A DNA stretch of 45,484 nt from Deltaproteobacteria bacterium (GCA_030262895.1 JAJSZW010000013.1:1-45484), one strand, 5' to 3'. Shown: positions 34,512 through 42,809, numbered from the stretch's first letter. The notes: generated by a model not told the origin, from the sequence alone. Numbers and translations are program-made.

Positions 34512-34573
34512 ATGAATATGGCTCATATTAATTTAACCAACGATTCTAAAGCTACAGTTTCTTTACTTTATTG
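34512..34573 (+). promoter_or_regulatory. TTGAAT-type box plus encoded spliced-leader-like 5' leader (copy 3)
   Basis: The box ATGAATA (34512-34518) is followed by 16 nt, then the leader from 34535 to 34573: AACCAACGATTC, TAAAGC, then ACAGTTTCTTTACTTT and ATTG. With 39 nt and the ATTG end it is the copy closest in length and end to a euglenozoan SL exon; the G in CTGTAC is T here. It is not followed by GT, so it is not an SL RNA gene. The ATG at 34627 is 53 nt downstream. Confidence 0.85.
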
Positions 34574-34626
34574 ACGCATCGATTAGTTACAACTAGATCA
34601 ACTACAACTAGACTACAAGAATCTCA

Positions 34627-37404
34627 ATGGAGCAGCTAAGGGCAGCCTGTACTGTATCGGATCTCAGTCGAGTCATCGATAGGTATGGTCCTCAGATTCG
34701 CGAGATGCTCAGGTCAGAGGAGAATCTCGAGGTAATTGAGGAGTTCAAGCATCTACTCATGAAGAAGCGAGAGATGATGGATCCAATGTCTCAGGACAGG
34801 ACCTATGGGAAGCTACTGTATGTCCGTAAGCAGATGATTACATCAGGAGTGAAGGGTTCTCAGCTCTCAAAGGTGAATGGAGAGATTAAGATGTATTACC
34901 GGGAGCTGCAGACGGACAATGAGTATATTGTATACTCCAAGGTAATTGATGCCCTTCAGAAGCTTCTTCCATCAGTAGGTGGTAAGATGGGAAGCAACCG
35001 TGCTCGACGTGCATTCAACTCTGGAGATATTGTTCAGCATGATCGTGTTGCTATCGCAGATGCCGCACGTGACCAGCATGGCAACGCAGCTGGAGCTCGT
35101 AGCGGCTACGCACGACCATATGCTCTGCGAGATCGTGGAGCCAAGGTTGTCATTCTTCAGTGCTATGAGCAGGCTGGATTTGGTAGGGATGCCAAGTTCG
35201 TACGAGTTCTTCGTGATCTTGGATTCACGGTAGAGCATAATATTTCACGGATGCCATCAGCACATGAGCTTGATCGTACACTTGAGAATGCTCATCTTCT
35301 GATTCATATCTGCGGAGCATCTAGTGAGGAGTCCTGGAGCTCAGGAATTGAGCTTTCTACACAGCATTGTGAGATTATTGTTAGGCATTGGAAGAATGGT
35401 CTCAACCTTGATCTTGAGTGTGATAACACTCCATTCAATGCCGATACAAACAAGCTACTTCGAATGATGCATGGAGATTCCTCATTCACATTCAGTGATG
35501 GGCTTCGACGTGATGTTGGAACCCCTGGCACACCTTACTATGGATGTAACACTGTTACTTCTCGTGACATTGATTCAGCTCGTAGTCGAGGTGGTATTGT
35601 TGCCGGTCATCTAGCATTCTGTAACATTCAGAACATGTATGAGGGTGAGACTATCTCTGCAACAGATGAGGCTCGAGCACTTCAGCATGGATTTACTCCA
35701 GTGCTGTTTACCAAGACTGGAAAGCTCACCATGATTGCACGTAAGTCCATGGATGGATGTGGTAAGGTACTCGTTACTGGCAATTTCACATGGCTCTTCT
35801 CTGGTCGAGGTGATCTGAAGGCAGGTCAGGAGCTTGCCATGAGGAACCTGTATCCATGGCTTATTGTTGCAGATGACCATGAGGTAGAGGAGGAGCCTGT
35901 ACCAGAGTGTGAGGGTGAGCCTTTCAAGGGAGTGTGTTCCATTCTCTTTGAGGAGGACGTATCAGTGGCTTTCCTCGTTCTTGAGCCAGTCAAGGATCTG
36001 GTAACAAACATGAGTGACTATTCACTCAACAACCCACTTGCTCGTGGTTGGTACAACAAGCATATTATGGGCAACCAGACAGTTGGTGTTAAGCTTGCTC
36101 ATGATTTCACAGCACAGGGTGTTGATCCATACACTCGTCGAACTGTTCTTGGCTATCTGCCTCTTGTTCCTCTTTCATCGGAGACAAACAGGAGGACATT
36201 TGGCAAGATGTGCTGCAAGTATCTCGGTCTTGGCAAGGGACTTTATGTCCAGTATGCAACAATGATGGTTGCTGTCTTTGAGGAGAAGATTGATGAGGAT
36301 CCAGATTCTCATGATGCGATTATGTGGATGCTCAAGCAGTGTATGGATCATCTTACTTACGTACCAGAGCTATGTCGTGAGGATCCTGATCCACCAAAGC
36401 TACCACTGAAGGATGGTCTTAATGGTGATCTTGAGAGGATCTCACTTGGTGGTGACGATGGAATGCCTGTGAGTGATGTATTCCATTATATGACATCAAT
36501 CCGTCTGTGTATGATGATGTTTCCAAACAACAAGGATATGTATTTCAATGTTCTTCGGAAGATTGTCACATATCACCTTCTTGGGATGTATCGTGATGAG
36601 AGCAAGCGTCCCAAGTGGGAGTCTCTTGAGTCTGTCAACATGATGACACTACTTGGACGTGGACCTCTATCTGCTTATATTGGACGTACTCTGCGTACGG
36701 TAGAGCGGGAGAGTCTATTCTCCGAGATTGAGATTCACGCACTTGCAGTCGTGACTCGTGGAATTGCTGTTCATGATTGGCAGCATCGTCCAGAGACACA
36801 GACTAAGATGCTACTCGAGAAGGACAAGAACTTCAACTCAATCTGGAAGGGTAAGGATGTGGTCATGTGTCCACAGGAGCAGCTGAAGATGCAGTATCTG
36901 ACAGAGGATATTGAGAGTAAGATCCCAGATTTTCTTCATGGGCTGTCAATTATCTGTACTGCATATGAGAGGAAGGCAGATCAGATCCGTGATATTGCTC
37001 ATGACACTCCATATACTCGAATGATGAGCAAGACCACTGAGATTCTGACGATTGTGGATGATTATATCAAGATCACCGAACTAGAGAAGAAGAAGGAGTG
37101 GAATGTTATCGAGGACATGATTGCTGAGACACGCAAGTCAAAGGAGCAGAAGGAGAAGGAGCTGCGTGAGAAGGCAGCATATGAGAAGAAGTGGGCAGAT
37201 GATGCAGTAAGGAGGAAGATTCTGTGGGATGCAACACCACGTGGTGTTCCTTACTTTCCATATTATACTCCTGAGGAGTGGCAGGAGCGTATCGTCAAGC
37301 CACATTGGTTTCTCCGCTCTGGTCAGGTACCAGGTGATGTGAATGTTAGCCCAGATGGAACATGGGTGAGCATGGATCCTCCACTCAACGAGCCGAACTA
37401 CTGA
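34627..37404 (+). CDS. 925-residue protein with class I glutamine-amidotransferase-like region
   Basis: The N-terminal part (1-160) is helical. Residues about 170-420 start GAKVVILQCYEQAGFG and pass through MYEGETISATDE to KVLVTGNFTWLFSGRG. They resemble amidotransferase-like (ThuA/DJ-1 type) domains found in some eukaryotic von Willebrand-type proteins, with MYEGETI matching their LYEGxTI signature. A helical C-terminal part follows, including a KEQKEKELREKAAYEKKW coiled coil. No catalytic triad was confirmed. Codon use is extreme for this window: Glu is nearly always GAG, Lys AAG and Gln CAG, against GAA/AAA/CAA in viral genes. It carries the SL-like leader and 3' palindrome. A captured host gene is likely. 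Confidence 0.75.
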   Translation: MEQLRAACTVSDLSRVIDRYGPQIREMLRSEENLEVIEEFKHLLMKKREMMDPMSQDRTYGKLLYVRKQMITSGVKGSQLSKVNGEIKMYYRELQTDNEYIVYSKVIDALQKLLPSVGGKMGSNRARRAFNSGDIVQHDRVAIADAARDQHGNAAGARSGYARPYALRDRGAKVVILQCYEQAGFGRDAKFVRVLRDLGFTVEHNISRMPSAHELDRTLENAHLLIHICGASSEESWSSGIELSTQHCEIIVRHWKNGLNLDLECDNTPFNADTNKLLRMMHGDSSFTFSDGLRRDVGTPGTPYYGCNTVTSRDIDSARSRGGIVAGHLAFCNIQNMYEGETISATDEARALQHGFTPVLFTKTGKLTMIARKSMDGCGKVLVTGNFTWLFSGRGDLKAGQELAMRNLYPWLIVADDHEVEEEPVPECEGEPFKGVCSILFEEDVSVAFLVLEPVKDLVTNMSDYSLNNPLARGWYNKHIMGNQTVGVKLAHDFTAQGVDPYTRRTVLGYLPLVPLSSETNRRTFGKMCCKYLGLGKGLYVQYATMMVAVFEEKIDEDPDSHDAIMWMLKQCMDHLTYVPELCREDPDPPKLPLKDGLNGDLERISLGGDDGMPVSDVFHYMTSIRLCMMMFPNNKDMYFNVLRKIVTYHLLGMYRDESKRPKWESLESVNMMTLLGRGPLSAYIGRTLRTVERESLFSEIEIHALAVVTRGIAVHDWQHRPETQTKMLLEKDKNFNSIWKGKDVVMCPQEQLKMQYLTEDIESKIPDFLHGLSIICTAYERKADQIRDIAHDTPYTRMMSKTTEILTIVDDYIKITELEKKKEWNVIEDMIAETRKSKEQKEKELREKAAYEKKWADDAVRRKILWDATPRGVPYFPYYTPEEWQERIVKPHWFLRSGQVPGDVNVSPDGTWVSMDPPLNEPNY

Positions 37405-37424
37405 GTACAAGGTGAGAAAATAAT

Positions 37425-37441
37425 AAAAAAAAGTTTTTTTT
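37425..37441. terminator. A/T palindrome at the 3' end of the 34627 gene
   Basis: A8-G-T8 lies 20 nt after the stop codon and is followed by ACAATATTAAATAA. The next same-strand gene starts at 37464, so the element separates two transcripts. Confidence 0.65.
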
Positions 37442-37463
37442 ACAATATTAAATAACTTAATAT

Positions 37464-37667
37464 ATGAAGATATTATACGGAGGTTTAATATGTATATTAA
37501 TATTTAGTATTTTTGTTATAATTAAATTTTATATAGAAGAGAATAATATAAAGCATAAATTAACTTATAAGTCATGTACTAATATTAAAAATCCAATAGG
37601 ACATTGTAATGATATAAATAGTGGGGATTGTATAGATACATTGAAAAAAAATAATATCATATCATAA
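37464..37667 (+). CDS. Small anchored protein with two disulfide-type cysteine pairs
   Basis: A 67-residue protein. MKILYGGLICILIFSIFVII forms an N-terminal anchor, then a short outer part with YKSCTN, GHCNDI and GDCIDT. The C-terminal pattern resembles the cysteine part of the next two genes (CIDTL, CINNYNRC). The start follows TATATATG. No family recognised. Confidence 0.6.
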   Translation: MKILYGGLICILIFSIFVIIKFYIEENNIKHKLTYKSCTNIKNPIGHCNDINSGDCIDTLKKNNIIS

Positions 37668-37675
37668 TATAATCT

Positions 37676-38746
37676 ATGTCAATTCTTATTACTATATGTA
37701 TATTTATATCAATTTTATTTATTATATTTTTTATAATTGGTATTCTAGAAAAACATGTTATTAAATTCCAAGATAAAAAAATAAGAAATTATAACTATAC
37801 AATTGGTAAAAAACTTAATGGTACTGATACGGATATAATAGATAACACTTATACTCCAACATTTGAAACATGTGCTAAATTTTTAGGTGCATCTAAAGTT
37901 CCAGCTATTGCTAATTATAGTAAGTTTAATAAACATTGTGTATTATATAAATTAAATGATGAACCTAATATATCAACATTATTTAATAATAAATGGATCA
38001 ATAATAAAATATTTAGAACAAGTGATGCATCTACCGATATAAATGTTAATGATATTAATGAATGTAAAAAAATACATTCATTATATAATTCAGATTTTAC
38101 TACATATAATAATAAAAATAAATTATGTTCATTAAATACATTTCCAGATTCTCAGTTTGAAAATTATGTAATAATTCCTGACGATTTATCAATAAATACT
38201 CCTTATGATTTTACAAAAGCAAAATCTAATAAGGGATATATCATTAACCCAGATTCAACACTAAAGACTTTAAAGACAAAATATAAATACAATGATTTAT
38301 CAAAACCAGAAATTAATAGTATAGATGACTGTGCAGAATATTTATTAGAAAAACAAAACTATGAATTATTGTTTGATAAAACATATAAAAATGTACCATT
38401 TTTAGCACAATATGATGCTAATAATTGTGATCTGTATAAATATTGGGGAGATGCTAATCCGATATATACTGACAATACTAATACATATAAGTTAAATAAT
38501 AAAATTACTAATGTTCAATTAAGAGATAATGATATAGTAACTACTGTTGATGGTAAACAACAGATTGATCCATTATGTACGCTCGTACAAGGTTTAAAAA
38601 ATGTCAATCAATGTATGACAGTTCCTACTGGCGATAAAACATATGTAGTATGGACTGGTGTAAGTAAGGGTAATAAGTGTTATATATGTAATTTTCCAAA
38701 ATCAAATGGTAGTCTTATATTTAATAATAGTAGTACTCATCTCTAA
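37676..38746 (+). CDS. Anchored protein with PAN-like cysteine modules
   Basis: A 356-residue protein. The N-terminal segment SILITICIFISILFIIFFIIG is a signal anchor. Two modules of the pattern ..ETCAKFLGAS... and ..DDCAEYLLEK...AQYDANNCDLYKY resemble PAN/apple repeats. The C-terminal region KTYVVWTGVSKGNKCYICNFP matches the C-terminus of the following gene (NNCYYRNFPSG). It starts 8 nt after the preceding stop, so these genes form a tight same-strand series. The outer domain is likely exposed on the virion or host membrane. Confidence 0.65.
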   Translation: MSILITICIFISILFIIFFIIGILEKHVIKFQDKKIRNYNYTIGKKLNGTDTDIIDNTYTPTFETCAKFLGASKVPAIANYSKFNKHCVLYKLNDEPNISTLFNNKWINNKIFRTSDASTDINVNDINECKKIHSLYNSDFTTYNNKNKLCSLNTFPDSQFENYVIIPDDLSINTPYDFTKAKSNKGYIINPDSTLKTLKTKYKYNDLSKPEINSIDDCAEYLLEKQNYELLFDKTYKNVPFLAQYDANNCDLYKYWGDANPIYTDNTNTYKLNNKITNVQLRDNDIVTTVDGKQQIDPLCTLVQGLKNVNQCMTVPTGDKTYVVWTGVSKGNKCYICNFPKSNGSLIFNNSSTHL

Positions 38747-38753
38747 TATATAT

Positions 38754-39683
38754 ATGGAATCTCTTATATTAATTTGTTTATCTATTTTAATTATATGTGT
38801 AATATTTGGAGTAATATCGATTTTATTAGGAAGTAAATGCACTCCTGGAGATACTTTATGTGATAATAATATTGCTAGTTATAAAAATAATATTTATAAT
38901 AATAAATGGTTAAATAATAATAGTTATATAAAAGAGTATCCATATGATACCTCTAGATATTTTATGTTAAGAGGTAAGAAGGATTTTAGTACACTACCAG
39001 AAACATCTACATATCAACCTATAATTGATAGTATAGATAATTGTGCTAATTATTTATCACTTCAAACAGATGATAATAATTATTTTATAGAATCAAATGG
39101 ATCTAATAGTAATAACTTAACATGTAATATTAAACATATAGACTATGATAGTGATATTAGAGGTAATAAAATTAATAATAACAATGATATGATAACTATT
39201 ATAAATGGTGTTAATTCAAACGATACATATTTTTATAAAGGAATGATAGATTATTCATTATTAACTAATAATGGTGATATATGTATAAATAATTACAATA
39301 GATGTATGAGAGATATAAATACAGGAAAATGTAACGATTATAAAATAGATCGTATTACTCCACAAGCATGTACGTTAGATAATACTAAGCCTAATGCTGC
39401 TTCTGATTTATGTAACAGATATGCATGTTATAAAAATTATGGTGATGATAGTAGTATCGAATATAATAAATGTATCAATGTCAATAACAATATGCCATGT
39501 GGAAATTTTGTTAAAGATGACAAATATACAACAAAAGATGTAGTAGCATGCGCCCAACGTATGAAGGATAAAAATATGGATATGGCTACATTTAATAAAG
39601 CTGCCCCTCCCAATACTAATAATTGTTATTATAGAAATTTTCCATCTGGTAATCCATATAATTATTTAATTTTTAGAAAGTAG
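38754..39683 (+). CDS. Anchored protein, paralogous to the preceding gene
   Basis: I chose the ATG at 38754 (MESLILICLSILIICVIFG), preceded by TATATAT; a longer frame overlaps the preceding gene. It has 309 residues: an N-terminal anchor, a PAN-like module (DNCANYLSLQ, then LTCNIKHI), a middle Cys-rich part (CINNYNRCMRD, ACTLDN, LCNRYACYK), and the NNCYYRNFPSG end shared with the gene before it. Probably a tandem duplicate that diverged. Function unknown. Confidence 0.65.
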   Translation: MESLILICLSILIICVIFGVISILLGSKCTPGDTLCDNNIASYKNNIYNNKWLNNNSYIKEYPYDTSRYFMLRGKKDFSTLPETSTYQPIIDSIDNCANYLSLQTDDNNYFIESNGSNSNNLTCNIKHIDYDSDIRGNKINNNNDMITIINGVNSNDTYFYKGMIDYSLLTNNGDICINNYNRCMRDINTGKCNDYKIDRITPQACTLDNTKPNAASDLCNRYACYKNYGDDSSIEYNKCINVNNNMPCGNFVKDDKYTTKDVVACAQRMKDKNMDMATFNKAAPPNTNNCYYRNFPSGNPYNYLIFRK

Positions 39684-39908
39684 AGTTATATTATAACATG
39701 TTACATATTCATATTCTATAAGAGAATTATTTTCACATAATTCTATTATTAATAGACATAATGTTACCCATAATAATCTATAAATATGTATAATATTTGG
39801 TATTTCATCTTTTAACTTATCTATGATTATTATAAACATTTTAGATATAATAAATATTTTTAGGATATTATAAATCATAATTATACAATATAGTATAGTT
39901 TTTTCCAT
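39666..39908 (-). CDS. Small hydrophobic protein, unknown
   Basis: An 80-residue protein dominated by isoleucine, with two possible membrane segments (YCIIMIYNILKIFIISKMFIII and YRLLWVTLCLLIIELC). It overlaps the end of the convergent gene by 18 nt. The start context (TATAAATGG) is plausible, but the very AT-rich sequence makes a chance frame possible. Confidence 0.4.
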   Translation of the reverse strand: MEKTILYCIIMIYNILKIFIISKMFIIIIDKLKDEIPNIIHIYRLLWVTLCLLIIELCENNSLIEYEYVTCYNITLLSKN

Positions 39909-39941
39909 TTATATTTTATATTTCTAACTAAATAGTATATT

Positions 39942-40268
39942 TCACATATTAGATATTAAATCCTCTGCCACTACGGCTGCTGCTAAACCTTCTTTCTCAT
40001 GTGTTTGTCTCTTTTTGTCACTAGTTTTTTCTTGCATAGCATCATGTAGACATTTTTCTTTAGCTGTATCATCATTTTTAAATTGTTCTAAGCACATTTT
40101 CTTATTTTCCTCAAAATTATCATCAGTTTTTTTTGACTGACCTTTAAAATATTTCCATATAAAATACCAAAATAGTACTGATAATATGATGGCTCCTATT
40201 ATGATAATAAAAATAAGAGCTATTCCAAGTCCAGCATCACCATTTGTATCTGTATTACTATTATTCAT
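39942..40268 (-). CDS. Small membrane protein with charged C-terminal tail
   Basis: A 108-residue protein. The short N-terminus is Asn/Asp-rich. One long hydrophobic segment follows (LGIALIFIIIIGAIILSVLFWYFIWKYF), then a Lys/Glu/Asp-rich tail that looks helical (FEENKKMCLEQFKNDDTAKEKCL). The start follows TATTAATATAATG. A virion membrane protein is likely. Confidence 0.6.
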   Translation of the reverse strand: MNNSNTDTNGDAGLGIALIFIIIIGAIILSVLFWYFIWKYFKGQSKKTDDNFEENKKMCLEQFKNDDTAKEKCLHDAMQEKTSDKKRQTHEKEGLAAAVVAEDLISNM

Positions 40269-40304
40269 TATATTAATTATATTAATTATCTAAAAAAAAA
40301 ATAA

Positions 40305-40366
40305 CTGAATCTAGCTATCAATAATTTAACCAACGATTCTAAAGCTACAGTTTCTTTACTTTACTT
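40305..40366 (+). promoter_or_regulatory. TTGAAT-type box plus encoded spliced-leader-like 5' leader (copy 4)
   Basis: The box CTGAATC (40305-40311) is followed by 16 nt, then the leader from 40328: AACCAACGATTC, TAAAGC, then ACAGTTTCTTTACTTT. The ending is ACTTC rather than ATTG. The chosen ATG at 40408 is 41 nt downstream. Confidence 0.8.
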
Positions 40367-40407
40367 CGATTTTGAAGTCTATTTCTTCAGCTGATAACCT
40401 AGGTGAG

Positions 40408-42162
40408 ATGGCAGCTAGAGGGGGTCTATCATGGAATGATGTGCCTAGACCAAGATCAAAGAAATTACCGTGTCGGTATTTCAATGGCAAAAAAGGCAGC
40501 TGTATACATGGTGATAACTGTGAATATGCTCATGTAAGTACAAAGAAAAAAGAAGTATGCAAATATTACAACGGCAAAAAAGGCAGTTGTATGCATGGTA
40601 ATACCTGTAAGTATTTACATGAAAATACTCAACGGATGCAAACATCTTCTGAAGATACTATAAAACTTCAGAAAGACAATACTACAATGTCATATATTGC
40701 TATGATCAACAATATGACTGTTTTCATGATGTTGTTCAGAGAAAATCTGATTGAGAAATTGAAAACTCGTATGGCTGGTTTAAATACAATCTACAAGAAT
40801 TGTATTGATTCTGCAAGTAAAGCAGAAGAATATTTACTGATGATTGTAGATTGTCTACATAAGTCTGATACTCTTAACCAGAAAGCTAAGGATGGAGGAT
40901 TTTCAAATATACAAGAATTGATTGAAACAGTTTTTCCTAAACTGTATACTTGTATGGATCCATTGCTCTGGAAAGAACAACAGTTGACTCATATGGATGA
41001 TAAGACTTCGATTATAAGTCTCATTACCATAATCATCAGTTTCAGACCAATTCCACATATTGGTGTTCTTCAGATTAACCCAATTACTAGACAGGGAGGA
41101 TCTTTTCCACTTCAAAATATGTCTTGGTCTGAGTTAATGGATGAACTGTATGATACTATCCCATTCAGTGCTCTGGTCAGACATATTGTAGATCAGTTTC
41201 CAGAAGGTTCATTTTACAAACCATATAATGAGATTAATGATTCTCGACACAAGTCAACATACAATCATCTTGTTAGAATCATAAATCTTACCATGGTAAG
41301 AATCTTTCAGCATATGGTAGATAAATTTGTAAATGATCCGTTACAGTTTACTACTAAAATATATCATGAGAGAAATGGATTAGTCATCTCAAAAGAGGAG
41401 GCTACCATCATCTCTAAATTGATTCCTGCAAGAATAATTCCAAGTTTGATCATACTTTTCAATGAAATGAATTTGATTGTCGATGGAAGACATTTGGCGC
41501 TTGGATTCATCTGGGATCAGAGTAATTTCTCAGATAAGGAAAATGAAAGTATTAGCATCTGGTTTATGCTATACTACTACGCTGTTATGCAAAACAATGT
41601 AGAAAACAACTATGGTGACAGGGATATCATTACTCCTTCTACAGATTATCACAAAAATAACTGTATTATGGCTCACGTTGCTGAATCAATATTTACCGTG
41701 AGTAAACTAACTAAAGAACATAAGTTTACTCATTCTAAATATCGCGGATTCATTGATTCGCTTTTCAAGAATTGTGCACATTCACCATATGATGATAAAC
41801 CAAATGAGCGACTATGCAGAATCATCATTAGTTTGATCAAGTATTACAATGGCGAATCAGTTGATAATGACTACTGGAAATATATTGAAAAAAGATTTTC
41901 AACTAGTAGAGAATCTATTGATACCATAGATGAGATACTTGGAGAAATGAATATCTCAAAGGAAGGAAAGCTTAAGTTGTTCAAACTTCTTCATAACAAG
42001 ATTACTGGAAAACGACACTACAATATCAATGTACAAATTACAGAAAGTAGTCCTTGTACGATATTGTATCCAAATGCTCAGATGCATATTATGAAACAGC
42101 TAGAAAAAGCAATATTACAGCTGTTTCCTACCTACAATGATCAAGATGATGGTCGTGCGTAG
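40408..42162 (+). CDS. CCCH zinc-finger protein of the leader-bearing class
   Basis: A 584-residue protein from the ATG at 40408 (MAARGGLSW); the longer frame starts with TTG at 40372. Near residues 22-80 there are two CCCH fingers of nearly identical form: CRYFNGKKGSC-x5-C-x3-H and CKYYNGKKGSC-x5-C-x3-H. Such fingers bind RNA, and in Euglenozoa CCCH proteins often control mRNA fate (family knowledge). The remaining 500 residues are largely helical with no recognised domain. Codon use is somewhat less AT-rich than the viral neighbours. It follows an SL-like leader and ends in the A/T palindrome. An effect on host or viral mRNA is inferred. Confidence 0.75.
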   Translation: MAARGGLSWNDVPRPRSKKLPCRYFNGKKGSCIHGDNCEYAHVSTKKKEVCKYYNGKKGSCMHGNTCKYLHENTQRMQTSSEDTIKLQKDNTTMSYIAMINNMTVFMMLFRENLIEKLKTRMAGLNTIYKNCIDSASKAEEYLLMIVDCLHKSDTLNQKAKDGGFSNIQELIETVFPKLYTCMDPLLWKEQQLTHMDDKTSIISLITIIISFRPIPHIGVLQINPITRQGGSFPLQNMSWSELMDELYDTIPFSALVRHIVDQFPEGSFYKPYNEINDSRHKSTYNHLVRIINLTMVRIFQHMVDKFVNDPLQFTTKIYHERNGLVISKEEATIISKLIPARIIPSLIILFNEMNLIVDGRHLALGFIWDQSNFSDKENESISIWFMLYYYAVMQNNVENNYGDRDIITPSTDYHKNNCIMAHVAESIFTVSKLTKEHKFTHSKYRGFIDSLFKNCAHSPYDDKPNERLCRIIISLIKYYNGESVDNDYWKYIEKRFSTSRESIDTIDEILGEMNISKEGKLKLFKLLHNKITGKRHYNINVQITESSPCTILYPNAQMHIMKQLEKAILQLFPTYNDQDDGRA

Positions 42163-42167
42163 AGAGT

Positions 42168-42185
42168 AAAAAAAAATCTTTTTTT
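42168..42185. terminator. A/T palindrome at the 3' end of the 40408 gene
   Basis: A9-TC-T7, then GTATTATTAAATAA, beginning 5 nt after the stop codon. It is the left end of the 93-bp direct repeat that also contains the next promoter and most of its leader. Confidence 0.7.
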
Positions 42186-42261
42186 GTATTATTAAATAAC
42201 TAAGATTAAAATTGAATAAAGTTTTTAAAATATTAACCAACGATTCTAAAGCTACAGTTTC
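42169..42261 (+). repeat. 93-bp direct repeat, left copy
   Basis: This copy runs from the A/T palindrome through the TTGAATA box into the leader (ending ACAGTTTC). It is identical by eye to 42670-42762. The two copies flank the gene at 42300. Confidence 0.9.
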
Positions 42262-42273
42262 TTTATTTCATTA
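42212..42273 (+). promoter_or_regulatory. TTGAAT-type box plus encoded spliced-leader-like 5' leader (copy 5)
   Basis: The box TTGAATA (42212-42218) is followed by 16 nt, then the leader from 42235: AACCAACGATTC, TAAAGC, then ACAGTTTCTTTATTTC and ATTA. The ATG at 42300 is 26 nt downstream. Confidence 0.8.
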
Positions 42274-42299
42274 CAAACTACAGCTTACTTTATTAAGAA

Positions 42300-42662
42300 A
42301 TGACAACCAACGTCAGAGATCTACCAAGTGTATGTATCCCTGAATCAGAATATAAGTATCTCTGTCGTACCAGTACGCAGGTTTCAGGATTAAAAGTTGA
42401 TCTACTTGAAGCACAAAAAGAGACTGCAGAAGTACAAACTAAACTGGACATCATGAAAGCACAATATGAGGCAGTAGAAAAACAACTGTGGAGTTTAAAG
42501 AATACATTAAATCCTCTGCAAAGAGAATTTAATAATATCTTTGAAGCTGCAAACGTATCACGTAAAAAACTAGATACAATGCGTGTAGAGCTGAATAAAG
42601 CAATCAAGGAACGAAATACAGCAGTCGAGGCATTAAAGGTTGCAATGTCTATCCATGAGTGA
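42300..42662 (+). CDS. Coiled-coil protein of the leader-bearing class
   Basis: A 120-residue protein, almost wholly helical from residue 25. It shows regular heptads (VSGLKVDLLEAQKETAEVQ, QYEAVEKQLWSLKNTL, LDTMRVELNKAIKE). No cysteine fingers or membrane segments are seen. The gene is flanked by two 93-bp direct repeats that contain its promoter on the left and its 3' palindrome on the right. It therefore behaves as a modular cassette. No family is recognised; oligomerisation is likely. Confidence 0.75.
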   Translation: MTTNVRDLPSVCIPESEYKYLCRTSTQVSGLKVDLLEAQKETAEVQTKLDIMKAQYEAVEKQLWSLKNTLNPLQREFNNIFEAANVSRKKLDTMRVELNKAIKERNTAVEALKVAMSIHE

Positions 42663-42669
42663 TTGTATT

Positions 42670-42686
42670 AAAAAAAATCTTTTTTT
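42670..42686. terminator. A/T palindrome at the 3' end of the 42300 gene
   Basis: A8-TC-T7 followed by GTATTATTAAATAA, 7 nt after the stop codon. Identical to the preceding copy apart from one A. Confidence 0.7.
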
Positions 42687-42762
42687 GTATTATTAAATAA
42701 CTAAGATTAAAATTGAATAAAGTTTTTAAAATATTAACCAACGATTCTAAAGCTACAGTTTC
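42670..42762 (+). repeat. 93-bp direct repeat, right copy
   Basis: Identical by eye to 42169-42261: palindrome, AAAATTGAATAAAG promoter word, spacer and the first 27 nt of the leader. The copies diverge only inside the leader's GTTTC/TGTAC part. Confidence 0.9.
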
Positions 42763-42775
42763 CTGTACTTTACTG
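42713..42775 (+). promoter_or_regulatory. TTGAAT-type box plus encoded spliced-leader-like 5' leader (copy 6)
   Basis: The box TTGAATA (42713-42719) is followed by 16 nt, then the leader from 42736. An extra C gives TTTCCTGTACTTT, and the end is ACTG. The ATG at 42810 is 34 nt downstream. Confidence 0.8.
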
Positions 42776-42809
42776 CTAGATATCAGATTCGCATTAGCAA
42801 CAGCACAAC

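Noticed and set aside
34535..34573. A viral SL RNA gene (donor for trans-splicing)
   Set aside because: An SL RNA gene needs GT directly after the exon and a short intron-like part. None of the seven copies is followed by GT; each runs into a coding gene.
38706..38753. Earlier start for the 38754 gene
   Set aside because: It would overlap the preceding gene by 41 nt; the ATG at 38754 follows TATATAT and opens the membrane anchor directly.
10115..42775. The repeated leader as an insertion-sequence end or CRISPR repeat
   Set aside because: Copies are dispersed, always oriented into a gene, lack inverted partners or target duplications, and have no spacer regularity.
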